A stretch of DNA of 64,000 bases from Stomorhina lunata (taxonomy: Eukaryota > Arthropoda > Insecta > Diptera > Rhiniidae): positions 127,759,983-127,823,982 of the forward strand of contig OW121742.1 of the NCBI GenBank assembly GCA_933228675.1, in the 5' to 3' direction. The notes below the pieces were generated by a model that saw only the letters and a list, made by a program, of their open reading frames with translations, was not told where the DNA came from and made no database searches. The translations under genes were made by a program, and so were the position numbers. Each line of letters opens with the position of its first letter. Within the stretch, counting starts at the first letter, position 1. Positions 49,901 through 60,130 of this stretch are shown piece after piece.

Positions 49901-52104
49901 TTATAAATTCTTCAAATGCTTGAAAGGGGTTATTATTCTCAGTAGAGTTTAGGTTATTGGATATTTTGTAGTCAAAATGTTTAAATATATAAAAAATTAC
50001 TTCATTACTTTATTTAATGAAAAATAAAATGAATATCTTATTTCTTAGAAGAAAAACCAAATAAATGAATAGAAGAAAAACGAAGCTTGGAACTCATAAA
50101 GTAACAATGAAATGTAAATTTGAATCGTAGTGTAGACAATCGATAAAATAGTTTCAAAAATACGTCTAATTACAATATTTTCTTCTTAGTTTCCTAGCAG
50201 GTTTTCCTGCTTCTTCTCCAGCTCTTATCTACGGAAGAGCTGCTTTATTGGGTCTGAGCGGTGGAGATAAAAGTTGTCATCAAACTTATGTGAAATGTCC
50301 CAAAAATGAGGTAAGTCATACAAACAAAGATAATGAAAACAAAAATTACATATAATAATATTTCTTAAACTCCTTAAACATAATAATGTAGATCGAAATA
50401 ATTTATTATCTCAACAATCATCGTGGTGGCTTCTTTAAGTTATTCAGCGAACCGGAAGAACAGCAACAAGCAGTAAATCACGATACTACACAGCAAGGTG
50501 CAACATCCTTATTCAGTATTTTAGCTGCCCTAACTGGCACACCAACTGTAACCACCACCACACCAAGACCAACACCCCAACCCACGGAGCCTTTAGCGGA
50601 TATTACAAGTGGCATAGGAAACTTCTTTACTCAACTACTGTCTGATTATATGGGTGGTGCTCGGGTGGAGTATCAAAGAAGTTTCAATGCAAGAACAAAA
50701 AGATCTTTGGATGACAAAATAAAATTCGAAGATGATAGCGAGGAAGACCAGGAGGGAGGAGATGTGTTCAAATTTAAGGATTTCAGTAAATCAAAACAAA
50801 ATGATACTTTCAAATTTAAAGATGAAGATTACGAAAGTAATGATGATAGTCAGCAACAACAGGACAATGGCGATAATGATGATGATGAAGATTTTCATGA
50901 TGAAGAGGACTCTGAAGATACACAACAGTCAGTGGGTTTCCAAGATGAGGACTATTCAAATGATACTCAGGGCAGAATTTTGCAAAAACCCGCTCAACGC
51001 GGAAAACGTATTAATTTCTTTCCGGAAATAAGAGAAACTTCCGAAGATACAGACAAGGAAGAAGAATTAAAGAAAATCATTAAAAAGTTTAATGATTTTC
51101 ATAGAATAAGAAAATTAAGATTTCCCAGTAATCCAGAGGAAAGAGAATATGAGGGGGCTGAAACAATAAGACAAGGTAAATTTGTAGAGCAGGATTTGCC
51201 TTCTGAACAGCATAACTATGGTCCTGATTACAACAATTATGTGGAAAATTCTTATGATGACTTTCAGAAAGAATCAAAACAAATCAAATTCATAGATGAT
51301 GATAAATCAGAAAATGGCCACGAAAACCCAGCTCAGTCTTTATATTCATATTATATGCACAAGCCTAGGGAACAAAAAAGCCAGTTAGTGTTTCCTCAAA
51401 GAGAGGGCAAAATACTAAATCATCCGTATTATGCCGCCACCTATTTACATGATTATCTGCAACATGAACAGCTACCATTGCAATATGAAACTCAAAAACA
51501 GGAAGAAGATAAATTTGTTATTCCCAATAATAGCCAAAGACCTATACGTTATACAGAATTCCCACCCAGTTCTCCTTCAGCGAGTGTGTATAATACTCAT
51601 ATAAGTTCTGTGCAAAATCAAAATAGTTTCTCTTCTAATACCCAACATAATATTTATGTTGCATCTCCTTCTCCCTCGATATCAAACACCAATAGCAACA
51701 ACAATCATTTTTTGCCAACACCAGCACCAAAAGACATTGATGACAATGACTCTAATTTTATTTACCCTAATAATAATTTTGTTGAAAGCGGCCAACACCA
51801 TTACAACAGTTTAAAGCAGAATTCATACTATAAGCCTCCAAAATATCCTTCCTATACTTCCCCATTTAATAGCGACAGTAATAATAATTTCTATAAACCT
51901 CCACGTTATTCCACATCGTCTTATAATCCTGGTTCTCGTCCTCAACCAAACTACAATCGCTATCAATATACCACTACTACCACACGACCCTATACTCGAG
52001 CTACCACCGAGAAATCGGAAGATAACAAAAATATTTATGTGACAAATTCACGAGGTGTTACGGAGTATTATATAAGGCCAGATGGCAGAAAAGTGTATTT
52101 ATAG
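46787..52104 (+). CDS. Secreted Gln/Pro/Tyr-rich protein with four-cysteine segment and furin sites, 1300 aa, four coding exons
   Basis: Join 46787-46968, 47391-49277, 50190-50310, 50392-52104; every junction keeps frame and has GT-AG sites. The start codon (context TCAAAATG) follows an acceptor at 46746 and opens a signal peptide (basic residues 8-13, hydrophobic 14-27, likely cut after AYVAG). Regions in order: Asn and Gln runs (about 120-270); Pro-rich then PSYEYDTRP-type repeats (about 350-590); Gly/Ser-rich linker; a compact segment with C661-x5-C667 and C719-x6-C726, YGRAALLG and IIYYLNNHRGGFFKLF (about 655-748); a Thr/Pro linker; RTKR|S at 831-834; an Asp/Glu-rich stretch with KFKD repeats; RGKR at 933-936; a Tyr/Asn/Ser/Pro-rich tail ending YYIRPDGRKVYL. 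No transmembrane segment apart from the signal. The composition suggests an extracellular matrix, cuticle or eggshell role, which is inference. I do not recognise the family and give no symbol. Confidence 0.88.
46969..47390 (+). other. Intron between exons 1 and 2 of the secreted-protein gene
   Basis: 422 bases, GTAAGT to TTCATTTTAG, AT-rich. Confidence 0.8.
47391..49277 (+). CDS. Exon 2 of the secreted protein (low-complexity region and first two cysteines)
   Basis: Acceptor TTTCATTTTAG ending 47390; donor CCAA|GTAAGTA at 49278. The single base C completes a serine codon from exon 1. It holds an Asn run (47569-47597), a CAG/CAA Gln run (47965-48005), and a Pro/Tyr repeat block (48480-48830) with units such as PPPSFEYSTRPQS and PPPSYDYDSRPP. 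It ends inside the cysteine segment after LQCVPKVVCQMIAGQ. Confidence 0.87.
49278..50189 (+). other. Intron 3 region (between exons 2 and 3) of the secreted-protein gene
   Basis: 912 bases, AT-rich, GTAAGT to CTTCTTAG, stops in all frames. No nested gene seen. Confidence 0.8.
50190..50310 (+). CDS. Exon 3 of the secreted protein (core of cysteine segment)
   Basis: Acceptor TATTTTCTTCTTAG ending 50189; donor GAG|GTAAGT at 50311. The first base completes an asparagine codon; 40 full codons follow, including SPALIYGRAALLGLSGG and C-HQTYVK-C. Too short to stand out as an ORF and without a start codon; found by following the reading frame from exon 2 to exon 4. Confidence 0.85.
50392..52104 (+). 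CDS. Exon 4 of the secreted protein (acidic C-terminal half, stop)
   Basis: Acceptor AATAATGTAG ending 50391; begins IEIIYYLNNHRGGFFKLF in phase 0, 86 codons upstream of the first in-frame Met at 50650. Contains RTKR (50692-50703), RGKR (50998-51009), an acidic block (50720-50960), then a Tyr/Asn/Ser/Pro-rich tail. Stop TAG at 52102-52104. Confidence 0.87.
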   Translation: MEIIYYLNNHRGGFFKLFSEPEEQQQAVNHDTTQQGATSLFSILAALTGTPTVTTTTPRPTPQPTEPLADITSGIGNFFTQLLSDYMGGARVEYQRSFNARTKRSLDDKIKFEDDSEEDQEGGDVFKFKDFSKSKQNDTFKFKDEDYESNDDSQQQQDNGDNDDDEDFHDEEDSEDTQQSVGFQDEDYSNDTQGRILQKPAQRGKRINFFPEIRETSEDTDKEEELKKIIKKFNDFHRIRKLRFPSNPEEREYEGAETIRQGKFVEQDLPSEQHNYGPDYNNYVENSYDDFQKESKQIKFIDDDKSENGHENPAQSLYSYYMHKPREQKSQLVFPQREGKILNHPYYAATYLHDYLQHEQLPLQYETQKQEEDKFVIPNNSQRPIRYTEFPPSSPSASVYNTHISSVQNQNSFSSNTQHNIYVASPSPSISNTNSNNNHFLPTPAPKDIDDNDSNFIYPNNNFVESGQHHYNSLKQNSYYKPPKYPSYTSPFNSDSNNNFYKPPRYSTSSYNPGSRPQPNYNRYQYTTTTTRPYTRATTEKSEDNKNIYVTNSRGVTEYYIRPDGRKVYL

Positions 52105-52186
52105 TTTTTTTAGAGGTAATTTTGTACAAAAAATTTAATTTGATAATTATTTATTTAGGTTAAGTTCAATTTAAATCACAAATGTA

Positions 52187-52282
52187 AATAAATATTAAAC
52201 AAATAGGCTAAATTATTATTTAAATAAGTACGAACGAACACACAAACACACGTTAACAATTTATAAATACTTTTTTAATAAA
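52187..52282 (+). terminator. Poly(A) signals of the secreted-protein gene
   Basis: AATAAA at 52187-52192 and again at 52277-52282, 83 and 173 bases after the stop codon, in AT-rich trailer sequence. Either or both could be used. Confidence 0.55.
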
Positions 52283-53387
52283 CAAATATTTTACATCCTA
52301 AAGGTATGCTTTGAATTTTTGAACATTTGTATTTATCAAAAGGTTGCCAGATATTAAATCCGGTAGACAGTACATTAATAAAATGGGGGAAATACGAAAA
52401 ATTATTATTATTATTAATTCATATATTTGATGATAATATGGCCTTTTTTACAAGATTTTAGTTAAATTGATATTTTTGTCATACTTAAATTGAATTTTGG
52501 TATTTATTAAATATTTAAGTATGGAATTAAATAAGAACAAAATGTACGGAATATTTTATATTTTTAACTAGGGCAGATGGAAAGGGTACAACAAGTTTTT
52601 GTAAATATTAAACTGATGTTAAAATTCCTGAGTCAATTTAACTATTTCTCTCGTCTATACACGTAATTTTAGACAATTTTGATGAAAATTAAATTAATTT
52701 TGGTATTATATTAGGTATTTGGAAAAACTTGATTCAAATTGCTTGTAACCGGCTCATATTTGGCTACCATTTAACGAAATAACTAGCAATAAATAGATGA
52801 GAAAATTCATTTGCATAAGAAATAATACCTTTTGTCACATTTATTTAAAAATGCACATAAAGCCCTAAAAAAAATTTTTTGATGGTGCAGAAATGATTTT
52901 TTCAAATATTTTTGCGGGTTGATGTTAAACATTTAAAGTCTTTATAATATTAATGGACAATATTTTTTAAATGTTACTTTTTTAGCACTTTTGAAAAGAT
53001 AGAACAGATTAGAACTTTAGAACACTGAAATCGTTCTGATTTGAGTGTTTAAAATTTACGAGATTTAGAAATTTAAAATATATCTAAAATCAGATCGACA
53101 GATTTTCTTCTCTAAAATATTGACCAAAGATTCATAAAATTGAGGTAGACAAATTTACTTAATTGATAAATTAGGATTTATCAGGCTTGAGTTCATTATT
53201 TTAATTTTCAAATTATTAATTTTGAAAATTGGAAAGTAAATTATGGAGAAAAACTGAAAAAAATATTTTTGAACGCGGCTAGTGGATTGCAGTTTCTGTC
53301 CCGCCAAATTTACTTAAGTTAAACTAATAGTAGCTAATAACATCAATAAAATAATACGTTGAGAATTGGTTATCATACCCAATAAGC

Positions 53388-53418
53388 TTACTTACTTACA
53401 TACTTACTTACTTACTTA
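53388..53418. repeat. (ACTT)n microsatellite
   Basis: Seven imperfect tandem ACTT units, one carrying ACAT. Confidence 0.8.
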
Positions 53419-53508
53419 AATGGCCTTTATTTACAACCAAAGGCCGAGTATGTTTAAGAATTCCAGGCTTTTTGATCTTGTGCTCATATTATCCAATTTC
53501 ATCAGCCA

Positions 53509-53540
53509 AGAAACTTTGATGGTCTTCCATCAAAGTTTCT
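53509..53540. other. Perfect hairpin, 14-bp stem, 4-base loop
   Basis: AGAAACTTTGATGG, loop TCTT, CCATCAAAGTTTCT. Too short a stem for a typical animal miRNA precursor; may be a repeat end. Confidence 0.6.
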
Positions 53541-54145
53541 GACGTACTTTTTTAACATTAGTAAAGCCGTTTTTCTTATTTTAGCTTTTCATTTTTCAGG
53601 AGTGGGTTACTAGCCCGACGTCCTAACCCATATTTTTATCGTTCATATGGGAGAAATTGCGGCACACGTTAGCTCACTGCATTAACCGGTGTTAAAGTAG
53701 TTCCCCGAGTGATACAGTTTCTACAGTTGAGATAATGGATAACTAAAATAAGTCTTGGCTTACCAATTTAAGACTAATCGGAACCGTCGCTTGATATACA
53801 ACATCCTTTAGTTTTGGGATCTTAGTGCAATACACTTATATAAAATTTTTAGTAAAATGATTGCTATCCTATTAGTACTTGAAAACCTTCTATGCAAACT
53901 AATTATGTTCTTAAATACGATTTTTTATATTTTAAGCTTTTGCACAGGCTTTATATCACTTAAGTTTCACTTATGCTTCTTAGATTTTGTCCAACATTCA
54001 ACAGAAATGTATTTCGCTTTAATATGTACTTCAATTTCTTGATGTCATATGAATACAACAGTTTTTTTAATGTAAACATGGTTCAATGTAACTAAAAAAC
54101 TTCAAAAAATACATACTATTACAATATTTAAAATTTAAAACAATA

Positions 54146-54312
54146 GCTCAGTTCACAGTCCGTTGCAAATAGTCTAGCATGGTGGCATTTGCTATACCGA
54201 TTTGCAAATTAAAATTTTTCATATATCTTTAATATACATTTTTTTATTTGCTATGTCGTTTTATAAATGCAACGACGATGCTAGACTATTTGCAACGAAT
54301 TGTGAACTGGGC
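54146..54312. mobile_element. 167-bp MITE with 35-bp terminal inverted repeats and TA flanks
   Basis: The left end GCTCAGTTCACAGTCCGTTG continues CAAATAGTCTAGCAT; the right end is its reverse complement with three mismatches in 35. The element sits between TA dinucleotides (54144-54145 and 54313-54314), the target duplication used by Tc1/mariner-type transposases. The interior is AT-rich with no ORF, so it is non-autonomous. Confidence 0.78.
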
Positions 54313-56164
54313 TAATATAAAATTCAAAAAAAAAAATTCCACTGCACAATTTAGAGTTTTTAATACAAGTATCAAAACTATTTAATGCAGCCTTAACATA
54401 TGCTATAATACTACTCAAATTTACTACAGCAACATGCATTAAAACTAAAGTCTACTTTTGTGCTAAATTTCAAATTAAACAATACACACAGTATTTATTT
54501 TTAATTACACAATATTTTTTGGACATTTTATTTAAAAAATAGTACAACAATTACTTACTAACTACAAATAAAAATACATACAAATATACAATAAATAATT
54601 GCAATAAAATGACTGGAAAAATATATAAAAATGATAAATAAGAAAAAAACAAAACTTAATTTACAACAAATAAAAATTTTACATGAAATGATGAAACAAA
54701 CAATTCAAAATGAAAAGATCAAAAAATATTGCAGTAATTTTAACGAACAACAAAAAAAGATGAAAAGTTTTGGACAAAAACCGTTTAAAAGCAAAAATCA
54801 ACAAGTTAAGCCATGATAATATTAAATCTACAGGAATGTATCCATTTGTTGGCTGAAAAAAGAAAACTGAAACTTGGCAAACAAATAAAGAAACAAGTTG
54901 AAAAATCCCTAGATAAAAGTACTGAAATTAAATTGTGTTGGAATATACAGTAAATTTGGTTTGAAGAAGAGATGTTAAAGGAAATGTGTTGGCATCCAAC
55001 AAAATGGGTGCCTGCAACTATATCCTGTAGAGAGGAGTATGTATGTATGTGCAAGTGTGTGTCTGCAACGGTGTAAATGATGTTCTCCTTAAAAAAAAAG
55101 ATGCAAACATGTAAACTTTTTTTTTGATGTGCTACATGAAAAGTAACACTTCGATAATATGTCTGTCTAACTGTCAGTCTTCTTGTGTATATGTATCTAG
55201 GACTTTTTAATATGTTTGTTCGTTCGGTTGTCCTACTCTTGTTTGAGCCAGTAATACCAATATTGGGTTTTTTCTTGTTTCTTTGGTAAAGCGCTTAACA
55301 TGTTGCTTGCATTTCATTTAATACATTTTGTCAACAATTTGTAGGAATTTATAGCCAAAGATTTGCAGCAATTTTTTTTTGGGATTTTTTTTCCAGTCGG
55401 TTGGCATTTATATTTTTTTCCTTTTTTTCAGTTTAATGAAAATTTTTTTTCCAGTTTTTGTTTTGTTATTTTGATTGCTGACAAAATGAAATCATTTGTA
55501 ACTGCATTAACAAAAACATCCCACACTTTGCGGACAAACCAACCAGACTCAAACAATTTAAAAAGACTGCGAAAAAAAAACTACAATGACTTTAGAACAA
55601 TGGAAAAAAGTGGTCATTCATTGTTTGCATGAAAAAAAAAACTTTTACAAAAATAAAAATAAAATGTAATGATCTCAAAAAAAAATGCTAAATTACTTTA
55701 AAGCTTAAAATTTTATTAATATTTTAAAATTAAAAATAAACTCAATTTACCCTTTCTTTTTTCATTTTTCGTCATATAAAAATTTGTTTTTAACTCTTCA
55801 CCACATTTGCAACACATGTCAATAGCATTTGTTTAATTTATGCAACATAATTATTTACATTCCACTTTAAATTACTGTCCACAAATACACGCTTGTATGA
55901 CCATCTTCTACAACCGCAATAACATGCCTGGAAAATATTTAGTAGTAGATAAAGAATTTGCAAACAAATGGAAGTTACAAAAAATTTTACAACACTTGTG
56001 GTTGTCAGACTCATACTTTCTTCCAAACACTGTGGAAAAAGGGTTGCCATGATAAAATTTGGAAAGTCACAAACAGGTTTTCGGTTATTCTTTCCAATTT
56101 AACATTGGCGCTTTATAATAAGGACAAATTTCCGTTATTAACTACATTCATATGACATTTTAAT
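54313..56164. other. Intergenic, nothing recognised
   Basis: AT-rich. Short open frames on both strands (for example 54631-54816 and 55838-56052) have no recognisable protein features. Confidence 0.4.
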
Positions 56165-56424
56165 TGGAACAAGGGATACTTCTCTCAGCTCATTGCATCC
56201 GATTCTATTTTTAGCCTCATTGAGAGGGACCTACGTTTTAACTCTGGCTCTGAAAGGCAAATGCATTAGTTAGAGAAGTTTTACATAGCCTTATACTCAA
56301 TAACCAATGGCTAGCGAGTGAATTATAAGGTGAACCGCTTTTTTGAAAATGTATTTTTTCAAGTGGTTCTGGCCGGGGATCGAACTTGAGACCTCTGGTA
56401 TGCTAGGCGGATGACAAACTCAAC
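56165..56424 (-). repeat. tRNA-derived SINE, copy 2 (inverted)
   Basis: Read on the minus strand: TCATCCGCCTAGCATACCAG, AGGTCTCAAGTTCGATCCCC (B box), then AAGCGGTTCACCTTATAATT, ATTGGTTATTGAGTATAAGG, ACTTCTCTAACTAATGCATT, AGTTAAAACGTAGGTCCCTC and the end CCTTGTTCC. Agrees with copy 1 at 214-492 throughout. The 5' tRNA part appears truncated before the A box. Confidence 0.72.
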
Positions 56425-57531
56425 GAAATTTGATGAAATTTGATACACATCTATTAGTAGACCCAAAAAAGAACGCCACTAATTTTAATTGAAATCCGTC
56501 TCGGACTTAAATTTAATTTGATTAAAAAGTTACGCCTAAGCGACTGCAACACTTTTTGCTTTAATTATGCGTAATAATTTACTTGACGAAAATGTTGAAA
56601 TTTGTTCTAGTTTGGTAAATTTCGGTAAATTTTTTTTTTTGTTTAATCTAAAGAAAAGACTTTCACCTTTCACATGATTATGGTGGAAGCACCGAGCAAA
56701 ACCGAGGCAACTTAGTTTTTGTCCAAAGAAAAACAAAAACACAGAACTTTTTAAGAGCTTTTTTGACTTCCTGATATCTGCTAAACTATATACGAGATTA
56801 AGTCATTTTCTTCTGAAGACTAAAACAATGGTTTTGTATCTTCGACATCAAGATTAAAGCTCTAAAAACTATATTCGATGCATGAGCTACTGAGTTTAAT
56901 AAAAAATTTCATCACTTTTCGTTTTAGAACATTAAGCCCATTTCAATACCTTTTTCGTAACACATTGTTGTAAATTCAAATTTGAAGCTTGTAGCAGTTT
57001 TTCAAACACTGCTAAAATGATCTACTAATTTGTAAGAACTAAAAATTCCACTAAATGGCAACCCTTTTTCACCTTCTCTCCAATGCACTCATTTCATCAT
57101 AGTTATCAGGTTTAAGTCCTACTACTCATCATCAACAGATAAACAGAAAAAAATCTTTAAATTTAATGTCAGTCCGTCAGTCTTTGTTTTATCAGTGCCA
57201 AGTAGTAAGAGTTTCATGTCATTCTTATAAGACTTTTTATACTGCAATATTTTTTTTCACTCTTCACATTGTGCTAAAAATGAAAATTGAAATGGTTAAA
57301 ACAAATAAAATGCAAAAAAAATCGGGAAGGAAACACCATTAAATATAAATAAAAAAAAGGGTAAAAAAAAATATGCACTGGTTACAAATATAACACAAAA
57401 AAGTATACAATACTAAGAGGTAGTCAAAAGAGGTGGACTACTTTACTTTTTTACGGTATAAATCTACACTCTACAGTTTTCTACATTTGGATGTAACTGG
57501 AAATCGACTTACATAATAAGTATTTCGTTAC
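56425..57531. other. Downstream region of the minus-strand gene
   Basis: No exon. The part next to 57532 would be the 3' untranslated region of the minus-strand gene. No canonical poly(A) signal on the minus strand was clear to me. Confidence 0.4.
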
Positions 57532-57685
57532 TTAACGAGGCTGGGGTGGTGGCAGGGGACCTGTGCCTGGACATGGCATTCTCTTAGCCAACAAATGGCA
57601 CAAGGGTACATCACGCACAGCATCACCGATGAATAAAGACAGCAAATACCATTGTTTCGTACCGGTTGATTGCACTTTGTAGTTA
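57532..57685 (-). CDS. Terminal coding exon of an unrecognised minus-strand gene
   Basis: On the minus strand an acceptor (TTTGTCTTACAG, G at 57686) opens 1 + 153 bases ending in TAA at 57534-57532. The last 50 residues are NYKVQSTGTKQWYLLSLFIG, then DAVRDVPLCHLLAKRMPCPG, then TGPLPPPQPR. The exon stands out sharply from the AT-rich surroundings by base composition and codon use. Two cysteines, a short hydrophobic WYLLSLFIG and a Pro-rich end are visible, with no domain that I can name. Upstream exons must lie at higher coordinates, and none is recognised up to 64 kb, so the intron is at least several kb and the CTATAG arrays probably sit inside it. Confidence 0.7.
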
Positions 57686-58544
57686 CTGTAAGACAAATAT
57701 AACGAAAAAAAAAATGTTACAGTATAAAATCATGGGAAATGTATAAAAAAAAGTTATAAGTTTGTATATTAAAATAAAGCCAATGTTTAAATGCATAACG
57801 TTCAGGAAGAGATATAGAAAAAAAAACGCATAAAGTCAAAGTAAGTAGTAAAAATTGCATTTCATATAAAAAAAAACTCTAGATATAAACTGAAATATAA
57901 AAGAGGATTAAAAACAATAATATCTCATAAGTAGTAGTAAAAGTAGTCGAATGATATACAAATACAGAAGAATAATTCTATAACGAACTTTTAAATTACA
58001 TTTAATCGAGAAGAATTATATCTATCTATCCGTATTCAATTCTAAGGAATTGATTTGCCTACTTTTAGGAGGTTTGTCATATCCTCGCTTATCTGTGAAT
58101 TTATGTCTTTATTTTTCTCATTTCTATATTATTTAAAAAAACATTTTCAACAATAATATAAATGTTAAGGTACTTAAACAAAGACTACTTGAATGCTGGA
58201 AATATAAGAGAAAAATATTTCTAAAGAAAAGAAAATTACAATAGCAATATTGTTTTTAATAAATCAAGTGCAAATGAAAGTTGAGAAATTATTAACGAAG
58301 ATTAGTACGGAAATTAAAACAAAGAAATCTAGCAAAAAAAAAACAAAAGACTTGAAAAGGGGATTAAAATAATAATTCATTTCTCTAGGAAAATAATAAA
58401 TACCATAAGATATGATGTCATACCTAGAGGGAGGTAAAAAAAACTTAAAGGCATTTAAGAAGCTTCACTACTATATTGTCTATAGCCCATAAATTGGCCT
58501 ACACAGATTTAAGAATCGAAAATATTAACTTAGAAAAAAATTGT
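57686..58544 (-). other. Non-coding, probably intron of the minus-strand gene
   Basis: AT-rich; ends at the splice acceptor at 57686. Nothing else recognised. Confidence 0.45.
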
Positions 58545-60130
58545 ATATAAAATTTTTCGAAAAATAAAATTCTATAGAAAATTTTTCATTAAAAAATTTT
58601 TCGTTAAAAAAGATTTTTTTGTTAAAAATTTTCTGTAGAAATTGTTCGTTAAAATTATTTTCTATAGAAAAATGTTCGTTAAAAAAATTTAAACGAAAAT
58701 TTTTGTATTAAAAAATTTTTGTTAAAAATGCAAATATACAAAATTTTTCTTTAAAAAAAATTTTCTATAGAAAAGTTTTCGTTAAAAAAATGTTTCTATA
58801 GAAAAGTTTTCGTTAAAAAAATGTTTCTATAGAAAATTTTTCGTTAAAAGAATTTTTCTATAAAAAATTTTTCTTTAGAAAATTTTTCGTTAAAAAAATT
58901 TTCTATAGAAAATTTTTCGTTAAAAAAATTTTTCTATAGAAAATCTTTCGTTAAAAAAATTTTTCTATAGAAAATTTTTCTTTAAAAAAAATTTTCTATA
59001 GAAAATTTTTCGTTAAAAAAATTTTTCTATAGAAAATTTTTCGTTAAAAAAATTTTTCTATAGAAAATTTTTCGTTAAAAAAATTTTTCTGTAGAAAATT
59101 TTTCGTTAAAAAATTTTTCTATAGAAAATTTTTCGTTAAAAAAATTTTTCTATAGAAAATTTTTGGTAAAAAAAATTTTTCTATAGAAAATTTTTCGTTA
59201 AAAAAATTTTTCTATAGAAAATTTTTCGTTAAAAAAATTTTTCTATAGAAAATTTTTCGTTTAAAAAATTTTTCTATAGAAAATTTTTCGTTAAAAAAAT
59301 TTTTCTATAGAAAATTTTTCGTTAAAAAAATTTTTCTATAGAAAATTTTTCGTTAAAAAAATTTTTCTATAGAAAATTTTTGGTAAAAAAAATTTTTCTA
59401 TAGAAAATTTTTCGTTAAAAAAATTTTTCTATAGAAAATTTTTCGTTAAAAAAATTTTTCTATAGAAAATTTTTCGTTAAAAAAATTTTTCTATAGAAAA
59501 TTTTTCGTTAAAAATATTTTTTATAGAAAATTTTTCGTTAAAAAAATTTTTCTATAGAAAATTTTTCGTTAAAAAAATTTTTCTATAGAAAATTTTTCGT
59601 TAAAAAAATTTTTCTATAGAAAATTTTTCGTTAAAAATATTTTTTATAGAAAATTTTTCGTTAAAAATATTTTTTATAGAAAATTTTTCGTTAAAAAAAT
59701 GTTTCTATAGAAAATTTTTCGTTAAAAAAATTTTTCTATAGAAAATTTTTCGTTAAAAAAATTTTTCTATAGAAAATTTTTCGTTAAAAAAATTTTTCTA
59801 TAGAAAATTTTTCGTTAAAAAAATTTTTCTATAGAAAATTTTTCGTTTAAAAAATTTTTCTATAGAATATTTTTCGTTAAAAAAAATTTTCTTTAGAAAA
59901 TTTTTCTGTTAAAAAAATTTTTCTATAGAAAATTTTTCGTTAAAAAAAATTTTCTATAGAAAATTTTTGGTAAAAAAAATTTTTCTATAGAAAATTTTTC
60001 GTTAAAAAAATTTTTCTATAGAAAATTGTTCGTTAAAAGAATTTTTCTATGGAAAATTTTTCGTTAAAAAAATTTTTCTGTAGAAAATTGTTTGCTAAAA
60101 AATTTTTCTAGAGAAAATTTTTCGTTACAC
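58545..60130 (+). repeat. CTATAG minisatellite array C (31-bp unit)
   Basis: About 50 tandem units, each CGTT, seven A, five T, CTATAG, four A, five T. From about 58890 to 59860 most units are identical or differ by one base (variants GGTAAAA, TTTATAG, CTGTAG), indicating recent amplification or homogenisation. Each unit is nearly palindromic around CTATAG. Confidence 0.92.

Larger units (their letters stand above)
52283..54143. other. Intergenic, between convergent genes
   Basis: No coding signal. Contains an ACTT microsatellite (53388-53418), a perfect 14-bp-stem hairpin (53509-53540) and a less AT-rich patch at 53590-53720 without a supported frame. Confidence 0.45.

Noticed and set aside
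53580..53720. Possible exon in a less AT-rich patch (TTACTAGCCCGACGTCC...)
   Set aside because: No frame with splice sites could be assembled; more like a fragment of an unknown repeat.
55838..56052. Two 70-codon frames on opposite strands over the same DNA
   Set aside because: Both are likely chance openings; no domain, splice or promoter evidence distinguishes either.
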